Shown here: one piece after another, positions 1 to 8,365 of the stretch | Numbering within the stretch: the first letter of the stretch is position 1 | Layout of the letters: the number at the start of each line of letters is the position of its first letter | DNA from: Phycisphaeraceae bacterium | Lineage (GTDB): Bacteria > Planctomycetota > Phycisphaerae > Phycisphaerales > UBA1924 | Assembly: GCA_019636555.1 (NCBI GenBank) | Contig: JAHBXH010000001.1 | Coordinates: 372,001-436,000 of the forward strand | Length of the DNA: 64,000 nt | Direction: 5' to 3' | Made by a program: the position numbers and the translations under genes | Notes under the pieces: model-generated | Databases searched by the model: none | What the model saw: the letters and a program-made list of their open reading frames with translations, nothing else | What the model was told of the DNA's origin: nothing

Positions 1-1511
1 GCGCCGATGAGTAGTGCGTTCTTACCGAGCAGCGCGGGCTGAGAGAGCGACATGTCTGGCCACAGATCCCACTGCGTGCGCCGATAGCCGAGGTGGCTGC
101 CCGCGACGTAAACCATGGGGTGATCGGGCAGGTAGAAGGTGAGCTGTGCCGCCACGCCGTAATGGTACGAAATCAGCAGTAGCGGGCCCTCGACCGGATC
201 GGTGTGCTCCTTTTCCAGTTTTCCGAGCGCGTCGGCAAACTGAGGCGCGCCCATCAACCGGTGCAACGCGACGCGGCCTTCGATGCCGGGAATTCGCGCG
301 ATCAGGTCGAGCCTGAGGATGAGAATCGCGGCGGCAATCCCGTAGAAGAGGGTGAAATGCCATGCGATCTGCGACGCCGTCTCCGGGCGCTTCAGAAAAA
401 CGCCTTCGCGTGTGCGCTCGGCGGGGGGCGTGGCGCGCCAGCGTTCCATTCGCACGCGCCAGTCATCCATGCCCCGAACGACAGCGACCGCTCCGAGAGC
501 GCTGAGCGAAACAAAGCCGCCGATCGCCCAGTTCGCTTCGACGCTGGTCAGGAAAGTCGCGAAGAAATAGAAGACGAATGTCGTGCAGCCCATCGCGGCG
601 AGATACGTGGCGGAGGAACGCGCCGGCGCATCGCCCGAGCGGAGCGACTTGAAGCCGAGCCACATGAGCACGAGCGCCGGGCCCCCGGCTGCCAACTGAA
701 TACCGAGAAACTCGAGGGTCCACTTGAGCGTGTACGGGTCAACCTTTGCGGTCGCGGGCCGGTCGCCGCCGGGAAGTTTGGCGTGACCAAGAAAATGCGC
801 CATCGCGGGCCAGCCGTTCTGCTGGTTCCAGATGGCGATGGGCAGCAAGCCCGCGCCGATGCACGCGAGCGAGAGAAGGGCCAGCACCGGGAATCGGCGA
901 GGCACGTTCAGCCTTTTGCGTTCCACCATCGCTGCGATGAGGAGGCTCGGCACGAGCAGCAGTATCGTGTACTTGCATGCGACACCGGCGCCGATCGCGA
1001 CTCCGAGCACGATCCAGGCGCTGCGTGAGTTTCGGTAGAGCGCGCGAAAACCGGCCCAGCACGCGATGGCCCAGCACGCGACCATCGGTCCGTCGATCGT
1101 CATCAGGAACGTGCTGTTGAGCGTGAACGCCGGAATCAGAAAGAAGAGCGCCGCGCCCGCGAACGAGGCGCGCCGGTCGCGTGCAACGTCCGTGCTGAGA
1201 CCGGCGATCGCGAGCGCGCTGAACGCCGCATAGATGGGGGCGAACGCTCGAACCCCCCATTCGCTGACTCCCAAAAGGTGAGTCGAAATCCAGATCGACC
1301 ACGCGATTCCGGGGCCTTTGGAGTAATAAGACCAGTCGGGCCGCAGACTCCAGACCCAATACTGGGCTTCGTCTTCGACGAGGTTGTACGGGCAGAACCA
1401 GGCGATGTAGACAAGGCGCGCGAGCGTGACGAGCGCAACCAGAATCAATGCTTGGCGTGAGACGCAGTGCCGCCACGGAGCGAATTTGGCGTCCGGAAGC
1501 GGATCGCTCAT
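1..1511 (-). CDS. ArnT/PMT-like (GT39/GT83) membrane glycosyltransferase, 3' end outside the window
   Basis: At least 503 codons from an ATG at 1511; no stop is reached before the window edge, so the C-terminus is missing. The first transmembrane segment is followed by an acidic loop (VEDEAQYWVW) and SYYSKGPGIAW, the pattern of polyprenyl-phosphate-sugar-dependent transferases related to ArnT and protein mannosyltransferases. About 9-10 hydrophobic segments follow, then an extracytoplasmic-looking region. Such enzymes move a sugar from a lipid carrier to lipid A, another lipid or protein on the outer face of the cytoplasmic membrane; the acceptor cannot be read here. It lies 93 bp downstream of an LptF/LptG permease, which would fit cell-envelope lipid modification, but that link is inference. 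A TACCCT box ends 7 nt before the ATG and no Shine-Dalgarno site is visible. Confidence 0.85.
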   Translation of the reverse strand, partial: MSDPLPDAKFAPWRHCVSRQALILVALVTLARLVYIAWFCPYNLVEDEAQYWVWSLRPDWSYYSKGPGIAWSIWISTHLLGVSEWGVRAFAPIYAAFSALAIAGLSTDVARDRRASFAGAALFFLIPAFTLNSTFLMTIDGPMVACWAIACWAGFRALYRNSRSAWIVLGVAIGAGVACKYTILLLVPSLLIAAMVERKRLNVPRRFPVLALLSLACIGAGLLPIAIWNQQNGWPAMAHFLGHAKLPGGDRPATAKVDPYTLKWTLEFLGIQLAAGGPALVLMWLGFKSLRSGDAPARSSATYLAAMGCTTFVFYFFATFLTSVEANWAIGGFVSLSALGAVAVVRGMDDWRVRMERWRATPPAERTREGVFLKRPETASQIAWHFTLFYGIAAAILILRLDLIARIPGIEGRVALHRLMGAPQFADALGKLEKEHTDPVEGPLLLISYHYGVAAQLTFYLPDHPMVYVAGSHLGYRRTQWDLWPDMSLSQPALLGKNALLIG

Positions 1512-1604
1512 TGCAAAAAGGGTATGTGCGGCGCGCCGGTCGGGATGCCGCACCGGCGATGCGGCGAGATCGCGCGTCGCGCAGAATTCGCTTGCCTGGA
1601 TCTC

Positions 1605-3281
1605 TCAATGCCGCCGGACGATCAAATATGTCCAGAACGTGTACAAGCCGAGCGCGGCGACGCCCGCCCAGAGCAGGGGCAGACCGATCCAGCCGCTGGA
1701 TCGGGCGAACTGCTGTCCGCCGCTGATGGTGATGACGCAGACGAGCGCAGGGAAGAAGCTCCAGAGGTAAACCGTGAGCGGCAGGCTGCGACTGAACCGA
1801 AGCGCCGTGACGGCCCCGGTCAGCATCATCACAAGGCAACTGGCGGCGATCGCGTAGCGCTCGTGCTGGCGGCTGGTGATCTCGTCCTGCAGATACGCGA
1901 TCATGTTGCGAAGGTCGCCCGAACGGCTCGCGACGTTGGCGTCCTTTTCGGAGGACGCGGCCTCCTCGAGCAGCGGGAAGGCGCCGAGTTTGAGAAGCGC
2001 CGAGAGCTGGTCTTTCGGCGCGAGCAGTCCGGTCAACGACACCCGCTCGCGCTTGGTCGCGGCGGGCGTGCCCGCTTCGTTGAGAGGCGAGGACGAAACA
2101 TCGCGAAGCTCGAGCCGCAACGCGAGATCGCCGTCGGGCCGGCCCTCGGAGGCATCCGGCGCGAGCGCGACCGACCGGGCGACATACCGAACGCCACCGG
2201 TGCGAACGAGGCCGCCCCCTTCGGATCGGAGCAGATCGATCTCGACACCGGCGCCGTCCCTGGCGAGAACGCTCCACGTCTTGTCGTTGGCGGGTTTGAT
2301 CGTGTCCGCTCGGACGACCACCTGCCGACCGGCGGCATCGAGCAGTGTGAACGATCCGGCCGCCGCGAGCGAGCGCGACATGCCGTCGAGTGCGCGGCGC
2401 AGAGCGAGTTCGTCCGCCAGCCGCCGGCGCCGCATGTCGATCCAGCTCATGCGCTCGGGTTTGGTTCTCAGCGCGCGCAGCTCGTCCGATCGGAGAAACT
2501 TCGGGTCGTCCGAGAGCGAGGACGGCACGGTGATCGAGACCGGAAGCGTCTTGCCTGTGACCAGGCCGGTCTTGACGTCCTTGCTCGCGAAGTCCTCGAA
2601 TCGCATGGCGATCCGCGTTGTCGGGCCGGACTCCGCGCTCGACGCCTCGGGGAAGACCCAGAGCGTGGCGCGCCCGGCGCTTCCCTCGCTGACGACATTG
2701 CCGTTGTCGTCGCACTCGATGACGGTCGGGCGGGCAAGGACGAGCGCCGTGCGCGCTTCGGATCCCGACTCGAGCTCGATCGGCTGCGCCCGATCGGCGA
2801 AGACCAAGAGCCTTCGGAGTTCGACGCTTTGGCCCCGATTGATGCGCGTGGCGAGAATCTTTGCAATGTCCTGCGTGATCATGTTCTGCATGCTCACCAG
2901 GAAACGGGGGATGATCTGGGCGTTCAGCAGCAACATGCTCCCAAAGAGAATCAAGCCCAGGAATGCGGCGGGAAGAAGAAGCGACCGGTGGCTGATGCCG
3001 CCGGCGGCGGCGGCGACGAACTCGTTGTCGCTGCTCAGGCGGTGATAGACGAGCGTGCTCGCGAAGCAGCCCGCGAAGGGAAGCGCGTACGCGAGCATCG
3101 GGGGGATCGCCAGCAGCATGAACTTCATCGCCTCGAGGGGCGCGAGTCGCCCGTCGGCGAGAGGCTTGATGGTCGCGGCAAAGGCGATAACCGTCACAAG
3201 CACGGCCGTCGCCAGCAGGAGATTGCGCGTCAATTCCCAGAAAATTGAACGCCAGAGGGAAAATGGTTGCGGGCGGGCCAT
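1605..3281 (-). CDS. LptF/LptG (YjgP/YjgQ) family lipid-export permease
   Basis: 558 aa, ATG start. Three N-terminal membrane segments (roughly residues 15-120) are followed by a long soluble periplasmic domain of about 300 residues rich in beta-type sequence, then three C-terminal membrane segments (about 465-555). This 3TM-beta-jellyroll-3TM plan is the LptF/LptG permease plan. In Gram-negative bacteria these proteins pair with the ATPase LptB to extract lipopolysaccharide from the inner membrane towards LptC and LptA. Which of the two paralogues it is cannot be decided from the sequence. The periplasmic domain is larger than the usual ~180 residues. The neighbours are a membrane glycosyltransferase downstream and gatB upstream (30 bp away). 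A TAATCT box lies about 30 nt upstream of the start. Confidence 0.85.
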   Translation of the reverse strand: MARPQPFSLWRSIFWELTRNLLLATAVLVTVIAFAATIKPLADGRLAPLEAMKFMLLAIPPMLAYALPFAGCFASTLVYHRLSSDNEFVAAAAGGISHRSLLLPAAFLGLILFGSMLLLNAQIIPRFLVSMQNMITQDIAKILATRINRGQSVELRRLLVFADRAQPIELESGSEARTALVLARPTVIECDDNGNVVSEGSAGRATLWVFPEASSAESGPTTRIAMRFEDFASKDVKTGLVTGKTLPVSITVPSSLSDDPKFLRSDELRALRTKPERMSWIDMRRRRLADELALRRALDGMSRSLAAAGSFTLLDAAGRQVVVRADTIKPANDKTWSVLARDGAGVEIDLLRSEGGGLVRTGGVRYVARSVALAPDASEGRPDGDLALRLELRDVSSSPLNEAGTPAATKRERVSLTGLLAPKDQLSALLKLGAFPLLEEAASSEKDANVASRSGDLRNMIAYLQDEITSRQHERYAIAASCLVMMLTGAVTALRFSRSLPLTVYLWSFFPALVCVITISGGQQFARSSGWIGLPLLWAGVAALGLYTFWTYLIVRRH

Positions 3282-3311
3282 TGGGTGAATCGCGATCGAC
3301 GCCGACAGAGA

Positions 3312-5024
3312 TTATCCGGCGCCCAATCGCGCGAGAATGGCCTCGCGGAGCGCTTTCGCGTCGCCGCTTCCTCCGGAGTGCTTCATCGCGGCGCCGACAA
3401 GGCGGCCGACCGCGGCCGTCTTCCCGGCTTTGACGTCTGCCGCGGCCTGGGCGTTCTCAGCAATTGCCGCGTCCACCCAGCGGGCCATGGCGTCGTCGTC
3501 GCGGACGGTGAGCATGTTGCGGCTTTGGGCGAGGCTTTCGACGGAGGCGAAGACGGAAGAAACATTTACCACAGAGGGCACAGAGAGCACAGAGGAAGGC
3601 AGGGGAGCGAGAGGTTTTTCCGAATCAATGCTTTGGGTTTCTCCGTGTTCTCTGTGTTCTCCGTGGTGCATGTCTTGACAGAGAAGCCCGAAGAGTTCGT
3701 CGGCACTCTGGTTGTTGAGTTTTCCGTCTTCGCGCAACTTGCCGATCGAAGCCACTTGCTCGGGCGATATGCCGAGGTGGTGAATCTCGATGTGGCGTTC
3801 GTTCGCGCGTTTGGCGCCCGATTGAAGGAGGATATTGGCCGCGAGCTTTCCGGCGCGGGCGTGCGAGAAGCCGAGCGATTCCATCGCTGCGATGATGCGC
3901 TCATAGAAAAAGCACACGTCGCGCTCGTCGATCAACGCGGCGGCCTCTTTCTTGCCCAAGCCGAATTGGTCGATGAATCGCGCGAATCGTGCGAGCGGCA
4001 GTTCGGGAATAGTGGCGCGGATCCGCTCCTTCCATTCCTCATTCACAGCGACGGGCACGAGATCGGGATCGGGAAAGTAGCGATAGTCGTGCGCATCTTC
4101 CTTTTCGCGCTGGAGCACGGTCGCGCCGCGTCCGCCCCCCACCCCATCGGCGCGGTCCTCCCAGCCGCGGGTCTGCTTGGTGCCGCGGCCCATCTCGCGC
4201 CGATCGGCGAGCCAGCGCCGCGGCTGCTCCTGAAATTCGTACTCGATCGCGGCCTGCACGGATTTGAAACTGTTGAGATTCTTGATTTCGACGATCGGCG
4301 TCTTGATGAGCTTGCCGTCTTTCATCGTCAACTGCACATTGATGTTCGGCTCGAAGCGCATGTGGCCGCGCTGCATGATCCCCTCGGTGACGCCGAGGAA
4401 GCGGCAGATGTTCCGGAGCTGGCGGCAGAAGGCGATCACCTGGGCGCTGCTGGTGAATTCGGGCTGCGTGACGATTTCGAGCAGGGCCGTGCCCGCGCGG
4501 TTGAAGTCGGCGATGGAGCAGTCGATTGGCGTGCCGCCCGGCGCCTCGTGCAGGAGTTTGCCCGCGTCTTCTTCGAGGTGGGCGCGCAGGATGCCGATGC
4601 GCGTGGGTTCGCCCTCGAGATCGACCTGACCCTTGTCGTCCACAGCAGGGACGTCGATGCTGCCGTCGAAGCAGATGGGGAGGTCATACTGGCTGATCTG
4701 GTAGGCCTTGGGAAGATCGGGGTAGAAGTAACTCTTGCGATCCCACTTGGTGATCGGGGCGATCTGGCACTTGAGCGCGAGGCCCACCTTGATCGCCATG
4801 TCGACCGCGGCCCTGTTCATGACCGGCAGCGCCCCCGGGAGCGCGAGCACCGTCGCGTCGATGAGCGTGTTGGGCGGGATCGAGTCGTTGCCGTGCGGGT
4901 CGAACTCGGGGCAGGCCGGGCTCGGTGCGCGGCAGAACATCTTCGTGCGCGTCGCGAGTTCGACGTGCACTTCCATGCCGACGATGAGTTTGACCCGGTC
5001 GATGTCCGCGGCTGAGTACGACAT
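3312..5024 (-). CDS. gatB: Aspartyl/glutamyl-tRNA(Asn/Gln) amidotransferase subunit B, with an in-frame repeat insert
   Basis: 570 aa against the usual ~475-490. GatB phosphorylates and amidates mis-charged Glu-tRNA(Gln) or Asp-tRNA(Asn) within the GatCAB complex. The N-terminus has the family signature (VGMEVHVELATRTKMFC), with LPGALPVMN, KWDRKSYFYPDLPKAYQISQ and the RYFPDPDLVPV motif near residue 315, then the tRNA-binding helical and YqeY-like tail. The extra length lies largely at residues ~453-486, where a low-complexity stretch (HHGEHREHGETQ to VLSVPSVV) is encoded by an imperfect inverted repeat; the tail then resumes (DDAMARWVDA). A smaller glycine-rich expansion lies near residue 300. 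A TACGAT box ends 7 nt before the ATG and there is no Shine-Dalgarno site. The sigma-like gene lies 45 bp upstream in the same direction. Confidence 0.95.
   Translation of the reverse strand: MSYSAADIDRVKLIVGMEVHVELATRTKMFCRAPSPACPEFDPHGNDSIPPNTLIDATVLALPGALPVMNRAAVDMAIKVGLALKCQIAPITKWDRKSYFYPDLPKAYQISQYDLPICFDGSIDVPAVDDKGQVDLEGEPTRIGILRAHLEEDAGKLLHEAPGGTPIDCSIADFNRAGTALLEIVTQPEFTSSAQVIAFCRQLRNICRFLGVTEGIMQRGHMRFEPNINVQLTMKDGKLIKTPIVEIKNLNSFKSVQAAIEYEFQEQPRRWLADRREMGRGTKQTRGWEDRADGVGGGRGATVLQREKEDAHDYRYFPDPDLVPVAVNEEWKERIRATIPELPLARFARFIDQFGLGKKEAAALIDERDVCFFYERIIAAMESLGFSHARAGKLAANILLQSGAKRANERHIEIHHLGISPEQVASIGKLREDGKLNNQSADELFGLLCQDMHHGEHREHGETQSIDSEKPLAPLPSSVLSVPSVVNVSSVFASVESLAQSRNMLTVRDDDAMARWVDAAIAENAQAAADVKAGKTAAVGRLVGAAMKHSGGSGDAKALREAILARLGAG
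3568..3667. repeat. In-frame inverted-repeat insert in gatB (family A, CACAGAGRR units)
   Basis: The left arm (3568-3596) is three ~9-bp units of the form CACAGAGRR preceded by ACC. The right arm (3640-3667), reverse-complemented, matches it at about 22 of 28 positions. A spacer of about 43 bp separates the arms. The whole lies inside gatB without breaking its frame and adds about 34 residues not expected in GatB. Related sequence occurs upstream of purK (28861-28906) and, more weakly, upstream of purE (28195-28246). Confidence 0.8.
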
Positions 5025-5069
5025 GTGGTGGATCGTATCGGCGCGAAAGATTGCCGACGGGACGAGGAA

Positions 5070-6725
5070 TCAGGCGAGCGCGGTGCGAACCGCCCGCTGG
5101 ATCGTTGCCCCGGCGCGGATGCGAGTAAGCCCGAGTTCCTGCGCGATCTCGGCGGAGGTGTGCGGGCGCGTGCTTTGCCAGCCGAAGCGCAGGCGCAGGA
5201 CCCGGGCGTCCTGAGCCGGGAGGTCGTCGCGTTGCGAACGCAGCCGAACAGGCGAGAGTGCTTCCTGCCAGGGCGAGGCGTGCTCGGTCCAATCGGGAAT
5301 CGCGCCCAGGGCGCGGGCGGCGCGAGTCGCGTGGGTGGGGTGGCGGATGCGCAGGCTCCTGAGTTCTTTTTCGCTCGATCTCGCCCACTCCGCGAGGGCG
5401 CGTGAGACCGCGAGCGAGATAGGACCCGCCAGGTTTCCCCCGATTTCTCGCCTCGTTGCGATTTCCGGCATGAACATCTCGATGGCGAGCGAGGCGCCCC
5501 GGACCGCATGAACAATCGCCGACGTGAGCAGGAAAGGGTCGGACCGCAGCAGCGCGACGCCGACGAGCGAATCGATGGATTCGATCATGACGCGCCGGTG
5601 CGGCCTGATGAGCGCGGCACGCAGCTTGGCCGCCCATCGCAGCGCCGTTTCCGCAAGGTCGAGTCCGTCGGCGGAGAGTGTCTCCTGCGAGCCCGCAATC
5701 TGCATGAGCGAGTGATGAGCGATGACAAAGTCGCGCTCCGAGTGACGTTCGGGCGTTTCGGGAAGGCGCATGGATTCAAGCAGTGATTCGAGCTCGGTTT
5801 CCGCGGGGGGATGGACGACGGCCGCGGAGTCGGGATGGCGCTTTGCGAGCTCGCCGAGCGAGTCCGGCGAAAGCGACCGAAAACCATGGGGGAGCCGCGT
5901 GCTCGGATCCCATCGTTCGATTCGGTCTCTTCGGGCGATACCGAGCGCCCGCACGATCGCCGGGCGTGTCTTGCGGGCTTGCTTCGCGAGCGCGCCGGCG
6001 CCGGTTCCCGATTCCCATTTGTCGAGAAGCGCCTTTCGTGCCTTGTTCGATTGGCGGGGCCTGCGTTCGGAGCGTTTGCGGGCCGGGAGGGCACGCTCGA
6101 TGGCGGCGCGCGAGCGGCCGGAGCGCTTTGCGAGATGGCCGGAAAGGCGGGCGCGCGAGACCGGAGCCTTGCGCTTCAGGCGCTCGGCGCGGCGGCGAAT
6201 CGACTCGCGCGATTGTCCGTCGAGGCGCGAGAATGCCGAGGCGCGTTCCAGCATTCGGGCGTTCGCAGCTTCGAATGAATCGGTTGTGGAGCGGGGGAAG
6301 AAGAGCGAGCTTCTGCCTTGCGAAGAAAGCATCCTCACGGCCACAAGGCCCCTGGATCGGTAGCGCTCGAGCGACTTGCGGCTGATGTTCCATCGCTTGA
6401 GAAGCTCGGGCTGGTCGAATCCGGGGCCGAGAGGCTTGAGGTCTTCGGAAGTCAGGCGCGACTGGGCGCTCAGGAATTCGACGAGCCGGGCGAGCTCCGG
6501 GCGGAGCCTCGACCCCGGGAGGGAATCGATTTCGGCGGCTTCGCGCCTGTATCCGGTGATGCGGAAAGCGATCCAGTCGGTGGGATACTCGTTGTCCGGT
6601 TCGAGCAACTGGATCGTTTCGATCGTGCGTTTGATGTCGTTCACGACCGCGCCCTTTGGCGCGAAGCGGAGCTGCTCCGCGAGGTCGGCGAGAAGCGGAA
6701 GCTTGAGTTTGGGCCAGGCGGGCAT
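5070..6725 (-). CDS. Divergent sigma-70-like DNA-binding protein
   Basis: 551 aa from ATG 6725; the frame stays open further upstream but would run into mqnA. The C-terminal 45 residues read as a sigma region 4-type helix-turn-helix (ARVLRLRFGW, then SAEIAQELGLTRIRAGATIQ). The block before it (about residues 415-470, including AVRGASLAIEMF and ISLAVSRALAEWAR) can be laid along sigma region 2 (GLMRAVEKFD, then IRQAISRA), but the usual aromatic promoter-melting residues are not evident. Residues ~115-170 hold a separate helix-turn-helix-like segment (LLKRWNISRKSLERYRSRG), followed by several Arg/Lys-rich, SRA-containing helical repeats (~185-280). It is therefore either a lineage-specific sigma-related regulator or a diverged group 2 sigma factor. 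It sits between mqnA (53 bp upstream) and gatB (45 bp downstream), probably one operon. Confidence 0.6.
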   Translation of the reverse strand: MPAWPKLKLPLLADLAEQLRFAPKGAVVNDIKRTIETIQLLEPDNEYPTDWIAFRITGYRREAAEIDSLPGSRLRPELARLVEFLSAQSRLTSEDLKPLGPGFDQPELLKRWNISRKSLERYRSRGLVAVRMLSSQGRSSLFFPRSTTDSFEAANARMLERASAFSRLDGQSRESIRRRAERLKRKAPVSRARLSGHLAKRSGRSRAAIERALPARKRSERRPRQSNKARKALLDKWESGTGAGALAKQARKTRPAIVRALGIARRDRIERWDPSTRLPHGFRSLSPDSLGELAKRHPDSAAVVHPPAETELESLLESMRLPETPERHSERDFVIAHHSLMQIAGSQETLSADGLDLAETALRWAAKLRAALIRPHRRVMIESIDSLVGVALLRSDPFLLTSAIVHAVRGASLAIEMFMPEIATRREIGGNLAGPISLAVSRALAEWARSSEKELRSLRIRHPTHATRAARALGAIPDWTEHASPWQEALSPVRLRSQRDDLPAQDARVLRLRFGWQSTRPHTSAEIAQELGLTRIRAGATIQRAVRTALA

Positions 6726-6777
6726 GAGCGCTGCTCCCCACAAACACAACGAGCTAGCCGCCGGCAGAATCGAGGGT

Positions 6778-7608
6778 TTACGCCCACCGGACACGCGCCG
6801 CTTGCTCGGGCGTGATGATGTCGGCCGCAACGGCTTCGTCGAAAAACTTCGCGACCGCTTCCCGCTCGCCCACGCCCACCCGGTAGCGCAGCAGCTCACC
6901 CAGGTAGCGCCTGGCCAAGTCCGGCGGCCATTTGAACTCCGGCGCGCGATCCTGGATGATCCGATCAAGACGCGTGAAGTTGTGACGCAGTTGACGATCG
7001 AGGATCGATTCGCCCATGCCGATTGCGGCGCGCGAATCGGGGTTCTCGAGATCGCTTGCGCGGCACATCCAAAGGGCGTAAACAAAGGGCAGGCCGGTCA
7101 GCTCCTTCCAGGCTTCTCCCAGGTCGAGTTGATGCGGGTAGCGATTGAGCGGCGGGCTCGAAGTGATCACCTTGTCGCCGATGAGCAGAATCGCTTCGGG
7201 CCAGTCATCCGAAGTCGAGTGGGGCTTTGAAGACTCGAACGGGACGGTGCTCAGCCGTCGGTCGAACGCACGATGGAAAATGATCCGCGCGAGAGCGATC
7301 GAAGTGTGGCTTTCTGTGTCGACGTGCAGCGTTTGCAGTTGCGCGAACGGTACCGACGAAAAGACGCGCACGGTGAGCGTCGCCCCATCGCACCCGATCA
7401 TGCCGCAGGAAAGCAGCGCAAGCGGGACCGTCGAGAGCGCCGCATCGATGACGCTGACGAGCGCAATGTCGCAGGATCGATCGGTGAGCATGTTGCTCAA
7501 CCGTGCGGGGGGCGCCGGGATCAGCGAAATCTCCGGGTTCTTGTCGAGGCCCTCGACCAGGGGAACGGTGTTCAGAAATTTGACGATGCCGAGCCGGACA
7601 GGATCCAT
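6778..7608 (-). CDS. mqnA: Chorismate dehydratase MqnA (futalosine pathway of menaquinone synthesis)
   Basis: 276 aa, the normal family length. MqnA removes water from chorismate to give 3-[(1-carboxyvinyl)oxy]benzoate, the first committed step of the futalosine route to menaquinone. The N-terminus RLGIVKFLNTVPLVEGL corresponds to the family RIGxxxYLNTxP motif. The type II periplasmic-binding-protein fold is indicated by DIALVSVIDAAL, ALARIIFHRAF and the LLIGDKVITS strand, followed by LGEAWKELTGLPFVYALW. It is the only menaquinone gene in the window. It is divergent from a NeuD-like gene (111 bp between starts) and lies upstream of the sigma-like gene and gatB. Confidence 0.9.
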   Translation of the reverse strand: MDPVRLGIVKFLNTVPLVEGLDKNPEISLIPAPPARLSNMLTDRSCDIALVSVIDAALSTVPLALLSCGMIGCDGATLTVRVFSSVPFAQLQTLHVDTESHTSIALARIIFHRAFDRRLSTVPFESSKPHSTSDDWPEAILLIGDKVITSSPPLNRYPHQLDLGEAWKELTGLPFVYALWMCRASDLENPDSRAAIGMGESILDRQLRHNFTRLDRIIQDRAPEFKWPPDLARRYLGELLRYRVGVGEREAVAKFFDEAVAADIITPEQAARVRWA

Positions 7609-7719
7609 GGCGAGATTCTTGCGTGAGATTGGTCATTGGAACAGGGAAATCGGGGGATTCCGCGCCGGGCTACCGGCAATGGTTCAGTGCCGCGTCGGGG
7701 CTGGTCGAAGAATGGAAAC

Positions 7720-8349
7720 ATGCAGCCGCCCGCATCAGAATCGATCGCGCTCATTGGTGGAGGCGGCCATGCGCTGGTTGTGGCCGAGGCGGCGAAGCGG
7801 CTCGGGATCGCGATCGGGGCGGTGATGGATGATCGTGAAAACGCGCCGGCGGTTTCCAAGTTGGGACTGCCCTGTCGGGGTGGTCTACGGGAGATGCCGC
7901 CCGAGGGGATGAAGTACTTTGTGTGCGTCGGAGAGACAGCGCTTCGGGCGCGCCTCGTCGAAGCGCTCGAGAAGGCCGGCCGCAAGCCGTTCGGAGCGAT
8001 CGTTTCTCCAGACGCCGTGGTTGTTTCGACGGCTAGGCTGGGGGAGGGGGTGTTCGTCGGCCCGCGAGCCGTCGTCAACTGCTTCGCGAGAATCGACTCG
8101 CACGCGATCGTCAACACCGGCGCGATCATCGAGCACGATTGCGTGGTCGGGTCCAGCGCGCACGTGGCTCCGGGTTCGATCGTCGCCGGGGCGGCGGTTA
8201 TCGGCGAGCGGGCGTTTTTGGGAATCGGCGCGAGGGTGTTGCCCAGAGTGAAGATCGGCGCCGGGAGCGTCGTGGGGGCGGGCGCCGTGGTGCTGCGCGA
8301 CATCGAGCCGGGGGCGAGAGTGGCCGGGGTTCCGGCGCGCCCAATCTGA
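7720..8349 (+). CDS. NeuD/PglD-type sugar O-/N-acyltransferase
   Basis: 209 aa from ATG 7720. The frame is open 28 codons further upstream, but the Rossmann-like start SIALIGGGGHALVVAEAAKR begins only after the chosen ATG. Residues ~8-80 form the N-terminal PglD-like domain that binds the sugar nucleotide; residues ~95-205 are a left-handed beta-helix of hexapeptide repeats (for example VGPRAVVNCFARIDSHAIV, then GAIIEHDCVVGSSAHVAPG) with the catalytic-histidine context IEHDC. The family acetylates UDP-amino sugars or sialic-acid precursors for surface glycans. No other glycan genes adjoin it, so the substrate is unknown. It converges with the HAF-repeat gene, whose stop lies 17 bp away. Confidence 0.85.
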   Translation: MQPPASESIALIGGGGHALVVAEAAKRLGIAIGAVMDDRENAPAVSKLGLPCRGGLREMPPEGMKYFVCVGETALRARLVEALEKAGRKPFGAIVSPDAVVVSTARLGEGVFVGPRAVVNCFARIDSHAIVNTGAIIEHDCVVGSSAHVAPGSIVAGAAVIGERAFLGIGARVLPRVKIGAGSVVGAGAVVLRDIEPGARVAGVPARPI

Positions 8350-8365
8350 GTCTCTTGCGCGAACG

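Noticed and set aside
739..2715. 658-codon minus-strand frame across the glycosyltransferase and permease genes
   Set aside because: It is a frame-shifted reading of two clearly recognised genes; Arg/His/Ala-rich with no domain.
3267..5015. Long plus-strand open frame (582 codons) opposite gatB
   Set aside because: It mirrors gatB codons on the other strand, as expected in high-GC DNA; no family resemblance, and the composition is Arg/His/Gly-rich.
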